From Alloalcanivorax xiamenensis (GTDB lineage Bacteria; Pseudomonadota; Gammaproteobacteria; Pseudomonadales; Alcanivoracaceae): a DNA stretch of 64,000 nt. Shown piece after piece: positions 52,338 through 60,271 of the stretch. The notes beneath the pieces are model-generated. The model ran no database searches and had not been told where the DNA came from. It worked only from the letters and a program-made list of their open reading frames with translations. The DNA lies in NCBI RefSeq assembly GCF_009846745.1, contig NZ_AQPF01000006.1, positions 62,001-126,000 on the forward strand. The letters run 5' to 3'. The number at the start of each line of letters is the position of its first letter. Positions within the stretch are counted from its first letter, which is position 1. The translations under genes were made by a program, and so were the position numbers.

Positions 52338-52375
52338 CGGTGTTCGCTCTCTGATGGGCGGACACCGCTTTTTTT
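52338..52375 (+). terminator. Stem-loop with T-tract after hasA (attenuator)
   Basis: CGGTGTTCGC (52338-52347) pairs with GCGGACACCG (52358-52367, one G-T pair), followed by CTTTTTTT. It sits between hasA and the rest of the operon, where partial termination would favour hasA message. Confidence 0.85.
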
Positions 52376-52394
52376 AAAAAGAAGGAAGCAAGAC

Positions 52395-54332
52395 ATGCGA
52401 CGGTTTGGACTCTGTTTGCTCTCATTTTGCGCCTTCGCTCTGGCGGGCCCGCCGGCCAGTGCGCTGGAACCCACCATCCTGGCCGCCAATGGGGGCCCCA
52501 AACCGGACGGTTATGAAGGGGTGGGCGCCCCCCGTGTCCCGCCACTGTTGGCAAGGAACGGCCGCCTTTATGGCATTGACGCTTACGACAATATCTTTTC
52601 ACTGGAAAATTACGTTAACCATTCCCGGCAAGTCGTACAGCTGACCGAGTTTGGGCTGGAGGCGTTCAGCGGTGGTCTGGTGCAAGACCATCGGGACGGG
52701 AAGGGAGAAATGTATGTGGCGGGCTTCCGCGTGGCCGGCCCTTTTGATGAACTCGACACTGGTCGACTGCTGCGTCTGGACTTTGATGGCAGCCACCCGC
52801 GCGCACTGGTGGAATTGCTGGAACCCAATGGCATTCTGGTGATCGATGACGATCATCTCTACGGGTTGGATAAAGGGCCGGAAGGCAATGGGCGCTTGTT
52901 CACTGTCAACCTGGACGCGGCGCAGCCGGCGCTGGAGACCGTGCACACCTTTTCCGCGGGTCCTCAGGGGCAACGCCAGTATCCCAACGGCATGATTCTG
53001 GGCTCCGATGGCTGGCTCTACGGAGTGAGCGCCTATGTGCGGGGCGTGCCCTACGCTCCGGGAACGCCGTCTTCGCCCGCCACACCCACCGGCACGGTGT
53101 ATCGAATCGATCCACGGCAAGGCACGGCCTCGTTCGAGGTGTTGCATACCTTTGTTCTTGATGATGGAGAAATCCCCTGGCAGACCCGCTACGGGGAAAC
53201 CTACCATCGTAATGCCGTGGACGGTGCCAACTCTATTGGTTACACCCTCAGTGGTTTGGTGGAAGGGCCGGACGGCTATGTGTACGGCAATCTCTCCCTG
53301 GGTATCTGCACCACGCCGGGTACCCAGGAAGAGGGTTGGAGCCATTTTCTAGAGGCCCTGCCGTTGTGCCATGGGCAGGAAGTCGCGGCGGACGACCAAC
53401 TGAAGTGGTACGCGTCCGATCCGCCCCATTACGATGGCCCGAATCTCCACGGATCGGTCTACCGCGTGGCCATGAGCGGCGATGACTTCGCCATTGTGCA
53501 TCGTTTCAGCGGTGGTGACGGCGGCAGCCAGCCACGGGGGCCGATGGTGCTGGCCGGAGACGGCAATATCTACGGCACCACCTATGCTGGTGGCCGTCTC
53601 AGTGGCGGCAGGGCACTACCGGGCGAGCCGGTGGAGCCGCCGGCCGATGACGAATGGGGCTACGGCGGTGCGATTTATCGCATTAATCCGGACCAGATCC
53701 GCATCAATGAGTCCGGGCAGGTGGAAGACGATGGATTCGAACTGGTGTATGGCTTTGTAGACGGCGTGGATAAGCAAGGTAATGTGCGTTACGACGGCCG
53801 GGGACCGGTGGGTCTGTCGCTGGGATTGGACGGACGTATGTACGGAGGCAACCTAAGTGGGGGAGGCTATTTCAGTACTTCCGGCAGCAAGGTGCTGTCG
53901 CGTACAGGTACCCTTTACCGGCTCAGCCTCAATCCGGACGATGAGCAATCCCGAGTCACCGTCACCATCACTCCCGGCGAGATCGAGGAAGGCGGCACCG
54001 CCCTGCTGGAATGGAGCACGGTGGATGCCTCCAACTGCACCGCCAGCGGCGGCAATGATGGTGACGGCTGGGCCGGGGCCAAGGACGACAGCGGTTTCCT
54101 TCGGGTCAGCCCGGAACCGGGCACCCATTACTACACCCTGACGTGTGAAAGCACGCTGACCGGCGGCCAGGTAGGCGACGTGGCGTCCCTCGGCGTCGGC
54201 GCGCCGGATCGGGAAACCGACGAGCAGGTTCTCGAGTACGGCAATGGCAGCGGCGGCAGCCCGTCCTGGTGGTTACTCGCGGGCCTGGGGGTGTTGTTGG
54301 CGGCCCGTTCCAAGCGGAGCGGCCGGCGATGA
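52395..54332 (+). CDS. GlyGly-CTERM surface protein with GloVer-type tandem repeats (second copy)
   Basis: 645 residues from the ATG at 52395, preceded by GAAGGAAG. Signal peptide about 1-23. Repeated blocks (RLYGIDAYDN, WLYGVSAYV, GYVYGNLSLG, NIYGTTYAGG, RMYGGNLSGG, with VLHTF/VHTF/IVHRF companions) suggest a beta-propeller. An Ig-like domain (VTITPGEIEEGGTALLEWST, with DASNCTASGG) and a C-terminal GGSPSWWLLAGLGVLLAARSKR sorting tail follow. It is a distant paralogue of the product at 49696. Its stop overlaps the hasD start (ATGA). Function unknown. Confidence 0.86.
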   Translation: MRRFGLCLLSFCAFALAGPPASALEPTILAANGGPKPDGYEGVGAPRVPPLLARNGRLYGIDAYDNIFSLENYVNHSRQVVQLTEFGLEAFSGGLVQDHRDGKGEMYVAGFRVAGPFDELDTGRLLRLDFDGSHPRALVELLEPNGILVIDDDHLYGLDKGPEGNGRLFTVNLDAAQPALETVHTFSAGPQGQRQYPNGMILGSDGWLYGVSAYVRGVPYAPGTPSSPATPTGTVYRIDPRQGTASFEVLHTFVLDDGEIPWQTRYGETYHRNAVDGANSIGYTLSGLVEGPDGYVYGNLSLGICTTPGTQEEGWSHFLEALPLCHGQEVAADDQLKWYASDPPHYDGPNLHGSVYRVAMSGDDFAIVHRFSGGDGGSQPRGPMVLAGDGNIYGTTYAGGRLSGGRALPGEPVEPPADDEWGYGGAIYRINPDQIRINESGQVEDDGFELVYGFVDGVDKQGNVRYDGRGPVGLSLGLDGRMYGGNLSGGGYFSTSGSKVLSRTGTLYRLSLNPDDEQSRVTVTITPGEIEEGGTALLEWSTVDASNCTASGGNDGDGWAGAKDDSGFLRVSPEPGTHYYTLTCESTLTGGQVGDVASLGVGAPDRETDEQVLEYGNGSGGSPSWWLLAGLGVLLAARSKRSGRR

Positions 54333-56065
54333 AAAAGACCAGGGACGATCTGCGCGCGGCGTTGATGCTGCAGCGCGGCACTTTCGTTTCCGTGGGCGTG
54401 TTCAGCGCGGTGATCAATTTGCTGATGCTGGTGCCAGCGCTGTATATGTTGCAGGTCTACGACCGGGTGTTGGCGTCCGGTAATGGCGTGACGTTGCTGA
54501 TGCTGACGGTGATCGCCCTGGGGCTGTACGCGCTGATGGCCGCGCTGGACTGGCTGCGCGGCTTACTGGTGATTCGTGTCGGTGAAGCCCTGGACCAGCA
54601 ACTGGGCGAGCGTGTTTATGACGCCGCCGGACAGCATGGTTTGCAAGGCGGAAATGTGTCCTCGGCCCAGGCCTTGTCGGATCTCAATCAACTGCGCCAG
54701 TTCTTCGCCGGCAGTGCGTTGTTCGCTTTCTTCGACGCCCCCTGGGCACCGCTCTACTTGATCGTGCTGTTTCTGTTTCATCCGTTATTGGGGGCCTTGG
54801 CGTTGCTGGGCGCTCTGGTATTGCTGGCGCTGGCGTTCGTCAACGAACGCTGGTCCCGGGCACCGTTGAACGAAGCCAGCGCCTTGTCCATCAACGCCGG
54901 CCGTCTGGCTCAGGAACATTGGCGCGGCGCCGCCACCATCAAGGCTCTCGGTATGGGCGGCCGTTTGCGCCGCCGTTGGCGTGAATTGCAGGATGGCTAT
55001 GTGGACCATCAACACCTGGCCAGCGAACGCAGTGTGTTGATCAGCGCGGTGACGCGGGCGCTGCGGTTGGCTCTGCAATCGCTGATGCTCGGCGCCGGCG
55101 CCTGGCTGGCGATCCACGGCCAGATCAGCGCCGGCATGATGGTGGCCGGTTCGATTCTGGTGGGCCGGATGCTGGCGCCGGTGGAGCAGGTGGTGGGCGC
55201 CTGGCGTCAGTGGAGCGGTACACGCATCGCGGTGAATCGCTTGCAGGCTTTGTTGCAGGCGCATCCGAGGCCGGAGCGGGGGTTGAGTCTGCCGCGTCCG
55301 CAAGGCGCGCTGATGGTGGAAGGGCTGACACTGATGCCGCCCGGCGCGGAACGTCCGAGTTTGGCCAATGTGCGTTTTGAGCTGACGCCGGGAGAAGTGC
55401 TTGGCGTGGTTGGGCCTTCCGGCTCCGGCAAGTCGTCCCTGGCGCGGGCGCTGGTGGGATTATGGCGGCCGCGTGCCGGCAAGGTGCGCTTGGACGGAGC
55501 GGACCTGCACGGTTGGCCCGCGGACGAATTGGGGCCGGCGATCGGCTATCTGCCGCAGGAGGTGGATCTGTTCGCCGGCACCGTGGCGGAAAACATTGCC
55601 CGCTTTGGCGAACTGACCGGCGGCGCTCAGCAAGCGGTTATCGATGCGGCGCGTCGCGCTGGCGTGCATGACATGATCCTTCGTTTGCCTCAGGGCTATG
55701 ACACCGTGCTTGGCGAGGATGGCGGCGGCTTGTCCGGCGGCCAGAAGCAGCGGGTGGCGTTGGCGCGGGCGCTGTACGGTGAACCGGCGCTGTTGGTATT
55801 GGATGAACCCAACGCCAACCTCGATGACGTCGGCGAGGCGGCGCTGGCGGAAACCCTGAAAGCCTGGAAGGCGCAAGGCCGCACCGTGGTGTTGATCACC
55901 CACCGGGCGGCGGTGCTGGCGGTCACCGACAAGGTGCTGGTGCTCAAGGACGGCGTGATGCGGAAGTTCGGTGTTACCGCCGAGGTGATGGGGCAGCGCC
56001 GGCCAGCGGCGAAACCGGCACCCCGTGTGTCTTACAGTTTCGGCGCCGAAGGGGGTGGGGCATGA
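54329..56065 (+). CDS. hasD: Type I secretion ABC transporter HasD
   Basis: 578 residues from the ATG at 54329. The N-terminal half has the transmembrane domain (helices about 20-45, 55-80, 125-165, 245-300); the C-terminal half is an ATPase with Walker A GPSGSGKSS, signature LSGGQKQR and Walker B LLVLDEPNANLD. This is the PrtD/HasD subfamily that exports proteins with C-terminal signals across the inner membrane with HasE and an outer-membrane channel. Its start and stop overlap the flanking genes by four bases (ATGA), so it is coupled to both. Confidence 0.95.
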   Translation: MKKTRDDLRAALMLQRGTFVSVGVFSAVINLLMLVPALYMLQVYDRVLASGNGVTLLMLTVIALGLYALMAALDWLRGLLVIRVGEALDQQLGERVYDAAGQHGLQGGNVSSAQALSDLNQLRQFFAGSALFAFFDAPWAPLYLIVLFLFHPLLGALALLGALVLLALAFVNERWSRAPLNEASALSINAGRLAQEHWRGAATIKALGMGGRLRRRWRELQDGYVDHQHLASERSVLISAVTRALRLALQSLMLGAGAWLAIHGQISAGMMVAGSILVGRMLAPVEQVVGAWRQWSGTRIAVNRLQALLQAHPRPERGLSLPRPQGALMVEGLTLMPPGAERPSLANVRFELTPGEVLGVVGPSGSGKSSLARALVGLWRPRAGKVRLDGADLHGWPADELGPAIGYLPQEVDLFAGTVAENIARFGELTGGAQQAVIDAARRAGVHDMILRLPQGYDTVLGEDGGGLSGGQKQRVALARALYGEPALLVLDEPNANLDDVGEAALAETLKAWKAQGRTVVLITHRAAVLAVTDKVLVLKDGVMRKFGVTAEVMGQRRPAAKPAPRVSYSFGAEGGGA

Positions 56066-57402
56066 ATGCGCGCATGGAGCCGCCGATCGAGGCCTTGCCG
56101 GGCGTGGGTTTGCGCCGCCGTGGTCAGCGCAAGCTGGTGTTATGGGGTGGCGTGATATTGCTGGGCGGGTTCGCCGCTTTTCTGCTGTGGGCGGTGTTGG
56201 CACCGTTGGATGGGGGGGTGGCACTGGAAGGCACGGTAACCGTGGATGGCTACCGCAAGCGCATTCAACATCCCGCCGGTGGTGTGGTGGCCGAGGTGCC
56301 GGTGACGGAAGGAGAGAGCGTCAGCCAAGGTCAGACGTTGCTGAAACTGGACGCCCGGGTGGCGCGGGCGGAGCTGGATTCCGCGCGGTTGCATCAGGCC
56401 ATGGCGGTGGCCGGTATCGCGCGCCTGGAAGCGGAAAGCCAAGGGCTTGAGACCCTGGCCCTCGATCCGGCTCTGACGCAACAGGTTACTTCCGATCCGA
56501 TACTGGCCTCGGCGCTGGAGGCACAACGGCAGCTTTTCCGCAGCCGCCGTCTGGCACTGCAAACAGAACGCGCCGGCCTTGAGCAGGCGATGGCTGGTGC
56601 CGAGGCGCGCTGGCGGGGTGAACAGGCACGGCAATCCAGTTTGCGGCAACGTCTGGCCTTGCTGGATCAAAGGCTGGCGGCGTTGCGGCCGTTGGCGGAG
56701 CAGGACTATGTACCTCGCAACCGGGTATTGGAACTGGAAGAGGAGCGGGCGCGGCTGAGCGGAGAGTTGGCCGCCAGCGACGCTGCGGCACGGGCGGCAC
56801 GGGCCGGTTTGGGCGAAGCGCGGGCCAGGCTGGATGCCCTGCGTGACAACCAGAACCGTGACGTGGAGCAGGCGCTGACCGAACACCGTTTACGGGCCGC
56901 CAGTGAAAGCGAGCGGCTGGCCAACGCCCGCTTCCAACTGGAGCACAGTGAGATCACCGCGCCGGTATCCGGCCGGGTGGTGAACCTGCAGGTGCTGACC
57001 CGGGGGTCGGTGATCCGTCCCGGTGACGTGGTGATGGAACTGCTGCCGGCGGACGAGCCGTTGTGGGTGGATGCCAGGGTGCCGGTGGACCGTATTGATT
57101 CGGTGCACGCCGGCTTGCCGGTGGAGCTGATGTTCACCGCCTTTAATCGCGCCAGTACACCACGCATCCCCGCCACGGTGACGCGGGTGTCACCGGACCG
57201 GCTGGAGGATCCGCACAACGGCCAGCCTTACTACGCCGCCCGGTTGCGGGTGGATCAGGAAGCCCGGGCCGCGCTCGGTGACCTGGTGGTGCAGCCGGGC
57301 ATGCCGGTGCAGGCGTTCGTGCGCACCGGGGAGCGATCGCTGATGAGTTATCTGTTCAAACCCCTGGTGGACCGTATTCCGCTGGCGCTGGAGGGGCAAT
57401 GA
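56062..57402 (+). CDS. hasE: Type I secretion membrane-fusion protein HasE
   Basis: 446 residues. One N-terminal transmembrane helix (about 25-50: KLVLWGGVILLGGFAAFLLWAVLAPLDGG), a lipoyl-like hairpin (VDGYRKRIQHPAGGVVAEVPVTEGESVSQGQTLLKLD), a long coiled coil (about 90-290) and the C-terminal HlyD/PrtE signature region EHSEITAPVSGRVVNLQVLTRGSVIRPGDVVMEL. It bridges HasD in the inner membrane to the outer-membrane channel. Its stop overlaps the ATG at 57399 (ATGA). Confidence 0.95.
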   Translation: MNARMEPPIEALPGVGLRRRGQRKLVLWGGVILLGGFAAFLLWAVLAPLDGGVALEGTVTVDGYRKRIQHPAGGVVAEVPVTEGESVSQGQTLLKLDARVARAELDSARLHQAMAVAGIARLEAESQGLETLALDPALTQQVTSDPILASALEAQRQLFRSRRLALQTERAGLEQAMAGAEARWRGEQARQSSLRQRLALLDQRLAALRPLAEQDYVPRNRVLELEEERARLSGELAASDAAARAARAGLGEARARLDALRDNQNRDVEQALTEHRLRAASESERLANARFQLEHSEITAPVSGRVVNLQVLTRGSVIRPGDVVMELLPADEPLWVDARVPVDRIDSVHAGLPVELMFTAFNRASTPRIPATVTRVSPDRLEDPHNGQPYYAARLRVDQEARAALGDLVVQPGMPVQAFVRTGERSLMSYLFKPLVDRIPLALEGQ

Positions 57403-59045
57403 CACAAGTCCCACCACATCGCGGTGCGTGGGCCGCTGCTGTCTCACAGTGTGTTTACACGCAACACGCTGGCACGCTTACACGCCAATTCGCTGCCAAG
57501 GCAGCTTCCCACTGCGACTTCGTGCCCCTTCTGGCAGTGAATACAGCGCGAATTCATGTCTCCAAGACCAATAGACAAGCCACGGCCATGGATTCAGCGC
57601 TCAAGCGCCAAAGCCGGGATAGCGGTGGCCCGTGGACCGCGCGCACGGAGACCTCTATACCTACGGTGGGAGCGGTCCACGGACCGCGACACCTCGCTGC
57701 TGCCTGGCCGTGTTGGTCGGCCTGGCTGCTGCTGTTGTTGTGCTTGAGCCCGCTGGCGTCGGCGCTGACCTTGGAACAGGCCTTCGATGCGGCGCTGCGT
57801 CACGAACCGGACTTTCAGGCGGCGATTCATGACCGCCGCGCCGCCGGTGAATTCAAGGTGCTGGGCCGGGCCAATCTGCTGCCGACGCTGGCCTACAGTT
57901 ATTCCTGGGGCAAGAACTGGTCGGAGGTGGAACAAGACTCGCTGTTTGGTCCGGTAACCGAGGAACGGGATTACCGCAGCTACAGTTCCTCGTTGAGACT
58001 GGAACAACCATTGTTCGATTACAGCGCCTGGGTGGCGCGGGATATTGGCCGCCTGCGCGCGGCGAGGGCGGAACTGGAGTTCGAGGCTCGCCTGCAGGAA
58101 CTGGTGGTGAGGGTATCGCGAGCCTACACCGATACCCTGGTGGCCTGGTCCCGGCGCCGCTGGGCGCGGGAACAGACGTCGGTATTGACCGCATTGCTGG
58201 AGCGCAACGAGGCGTTGCGAAAAGCAGGGGAGGGGACCCTGACCGAAGTGCTGGAAACTCGCTCCCGCCTGGCCCTGGCCCGAGCCGAGTGGCTCGCCGC
58301 CGAAGAGCAGGCCCAGGTGGCGGAACGTGGTCTGACACAATTGACCGGGCTGGATCTCAGTGGCTGGCAACCACGGGCGCGGGGCGCGGTGTCGGCGTTG
58401 CCGCTGGACGGCGATCTGGCCCGCTGGCGTGAACAGGCGCTGCGCCACAGCCCGGTGCTGGCGGTACGTCGTGAGGATGTGGCGCTGTCGGAGCGGGAAG
58501 TGGACCGGCGGAAAGCGGGCCACTGGCCCACGGTCAGCCTGTACGCCAGTACCCGACGCACCGACTCCGACAGCGAGAATACCTACGGCCAGCATTACGA
58601 TACCGACAGCGTTGGCGTGCAGGTGCAAGTGCCGCTGTACGCCGGCGGCGGTGTCGCCGCCGCCCGGCGCCAGGCGGCCGCCCGCCATGATGCCGAACAA
58701 CAACGGCTGCTTTCTTCCCGGCAGCAACTATTGTTGGCGGTGGAACAACGTTTCCGCGATTGTCGCGGTGGCGCCTCCCGCCTCGAAGCATTGGCGGAGG
58801 CGGTGGCCAGTGCCGAGGCCCTGGTGGAAGCCACCCGTCAGAGCCTGCTCGGTGGCGAGCGCAACAATCAGGACCTGCTGGAAGCGCGCCGGCAGCTGCA
58901 CGAAGCCCGCCTGGAATGGCTGGGCGCGGGTTACGACTATCTCAATGCCTGGTTGGAACTGCACCAGCAAAGCGGGGTTCTGGGGGTGCGGGAACTGAAA
59001 ATCGTGGACCAGGCGTTGTACTTTTCCCGATCTCACTCGTCATAG
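57399..59045 (+). CDS. hasF: Type I secretion outer-membrane channel (TolC family, HasF-like), start unresolved
   Basis: TolC-family protein: ALTLEQAFDAALRHEPDFQAA at the mature start, LPTLAYSYSWGKNWS, paired LRLEQPLFDYSAWVARDIGRL and VQVPLYAGGGVAAARRQAAA repeats, and long periplasmic helices. The coordinates give the whole open frame (548 codons), which begins with an ATGA overlap with hasE. However, the signal peptide (PCWSAWLLLLLCLSPLASA) lies about 105 residues in. The intervening DNA is a copy of an intergenic repeat also present at 13927-14059. The ATG at 57588 or the GTG at 57666, the latter giving a clean 34-residue signal peptide, may be the real start. Confidence 0.88.
   Translation: MTQVPPHRGAWAAAVSQCVYTQHAGTLTRQFAAKAASHCDFVPLLAVNTARIHVSKTNRQATAMDSALKRQSRDSGGPWTARTETSIPTVGAVHGPRHLAAAWPCWSAWLLLLLCLSPLASALTLEQAFDAALRHEPDFQAAIHDRRAAGEFKVLGRANLLPTLAYSYSWGKNWSEVEQDSLFGPVTEERDYRSYSSSLRLEQPLFDYSAWVARDIGRLRAARAELEFEARLQELVVRVSRAYTDTLVAWSRRRWAREQTSVLTALLERNEALRKAGEGTLTEVLETRSRLALARAEWLAAEEQAQVAERGLTQLTGLDLSGWQPRARGAVSALPLDGDLARWREQALRHSPVLAVRREDVALSEREVDRRKAGHWPTVSLYASTRRTDSDSENTYGQHYDTDSVGVQVQVPLYAGGGVAAARRQAAARHDAEQQRLLSSRQQLLLAVEQRFRDCRGGASRLEALAEAVASAEALVEATRQSLLGGERNNQDLLEARRQLHEARLEWLGAGYDYLNAWLELHQQSGVLGVRELKIVDQALYFSRSHSS
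57488..57610. repeat. REP-like repeat copy inside the hasF leader
   Basis: CAATTCGCTGCCAAGGCAGC, then GCCACGGCCATGGATTCAGC at about 57579-57598, matching in order and inverse orientation the repeat at 13927-14059. It lies within the open frame of hasF before the signal peptide. Confidence 0.75.
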
Positions 59046-59101
59046 TTGATGGAAGCCGTTGTTTATTGGCATTGCCTTGGTATTTGCATATAGGAATCAT
59101 C

Positions 59102-59731
59102 ATGACTCAGGCCAACACCGTGGATCTTGTCGAGAAGCCGCTGTCCTTGTGCCTCAAGGAAGGCACCCACCAGATCCATGAAAACCTGGATGATCGTCTG
59201 TCCGGTTTCGCGCCGTTCGCTGACGAACACAGCTATCGTTGTTTTCTGCGCATGCAGTTACGGCTGCAATGTGCCACCGCGCCGTTATATCAGGCGGAGG
59301 AGCTGCAAGGCCCATTCCCCGGTCTGGCGGAGCGATCCCGTTTGCCGGAAGTGGAAGCGGATTGCCGTGATCTGAACGTGAGCGATTCCGATCTGTCCTT
59401 TGATCGCCTGGCGGGCACCACCGCTTTGATCGCCGGTGTGCCGGCGGCGGTAGGCTGGTTGTACACCAATGAAGGCTCCAATCTGGGTGCGGCTTTCCTG
59501 TTCAAACTGGCGCGGGACAAACTGGGGCTGAGCGAAAGCCATGGCGCCCGGCACCTGGCCGGGCACCCGGACGGGCGCGGCCTGCACTGGAAGCGGTTCA
59601 AGGCGCAACTGGACGCGCTGGGGTTCAGTGAAGAAGACAAAGCTCAAGCGGTGCGAGGCGCGCGGGATGCTTTCGCCTTCGTCAATTCAGCGGCGGAAGA
59701 ACTGATGGCGGCTTTGCCACGCCCGGCGTGA
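59102..59731 (+). CDS. hemO: Haem oxygenase (HemO/PigA family)
   Basis: 209 residues from the ATG at 59102. The haem-ligating histidine is probably H26 in GTHQIHENLDD (H23 is the other candidate), and the distal helix region GWLYTNEGSNLGAAFLFK carries the EGSNLGAA signature of bacterial HemO/PigA. It opens the haem ring to release iron, biliverdin and CO in the cytoplasm. It lies 56 bp after hasF, placing haem breakdown at the end of the haem-uptake operon. The next gene starts within its stop codon region. Confidence 0.93.
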   Translation: MTQANTVDLVEKPLSLCLKEGTHQIHENLDDRLSGFAPFADEHSYRCFLRMQLRLQCATAPLYQAEELQGPFPGLAERSRLPEVEADCRDLNVSDSDLSFDRLAGTTALIAGVPAAVGWLYTNEGSNLGAAFLFKLARDKLGLSESHGARHLAGHPDGRGLHWKRFKAQLDALGFSEEDKAQAVRGARDAFAFVNSAAEELMAALPRPA

Positions 59732-60108
59732 GTGGCATGCGTATCCTGTTGTGGCGTGCACTGGCGTTACTGGCGCTGGGCACCGCCATGCTCGGTGTGG
59801 TGTTGCCCGGACTGCCGACGGTGGAGTTTCTTTTACTATCGGCCTGGGCCGCAGGGCGTGGCTGGCCGGCGCTGGAACGGTGGCTGCTGGCCCACCCCCG
59901 TTTCGGGCCGCCGATCCGCCGCTGGCGTGAGTACGGTGCCATCTCCCGGCATGCCAAATGGATGGCGACACTGACCATGTCCATCGGCGTGGTATTGATT
60001 CTGCTCTCCTCGCTGCCGCACTGGGCCAAGGGCCTGCTGCCGTTGACCATGGTGGTGGTGCTGTTGTGGCTGTGGCGGCGACCGGAGCGGGAAACCGGGT
60101 GTCGCTAA
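59728..60108 (+). CDS. DUF454 (YbaN-like) inner-membrane protein
   Basis: 126 residues starting at GTG 59728, overlapping the hemO stop (GTGA); an ATG at 59737 is an alternative. Three to four predicted helices (ALLALGTAMLGVVLPGLPTVEFLLLSAW; ATLTMSIGVVLILLSSL; GLLPLTMVVVLLWLW). GVVLPGLPTVEFLLLSAWAAGRG and RFGPPIRRWREYGAIS are the DUF454/YbaN family motifs. Function unknown. Translational coupling to hemO hints at a link with haem or iron use. Confidence 0.88.
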   Translation: MSGMRILLWRALALLALGTAMLGVVLPGLPTVEFLLLSAWAAGRGWPALERWLLAHPRFGPPIRRWREYGAISRHAKWMATLTMSIGVVLILLSSLPHWAKGLLPLTMVVVLLWLWRRPERETGCR

Positions 60109-60147
60109 CGATGGGCCAGCGAATACATGAGTGGTCTCAAAGCCCTT

Positions 60148-60256
60148 GTGGGAAGCTTGCTCCGGGGTAGCTACGAAGCCGCCGTGGGAAGCTTGCTTGC
60201 AAGCGAATGCTTGGAACGCAGCCCCATTCGCTTGCAAGCAAGCTTCCCACGGCGGT
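60148..60256. repeat. REP-like repeat pair between convergent operons
   Basis: Palindromic blocks built on GTGGGAAGCTTGC and its inverse GCAAGCTTCCCAC, with a central block GCTTGCAAGCGAAT and its inverse ATTCGCTTGCAAGC, about 110 bp between the convergent DUF454 and esterase genes. Strong hairpins could act as a bidirectional terminator. Confidence 0.8.
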
Positions 60257-60271
60257 GAGGTAATACCCTGA

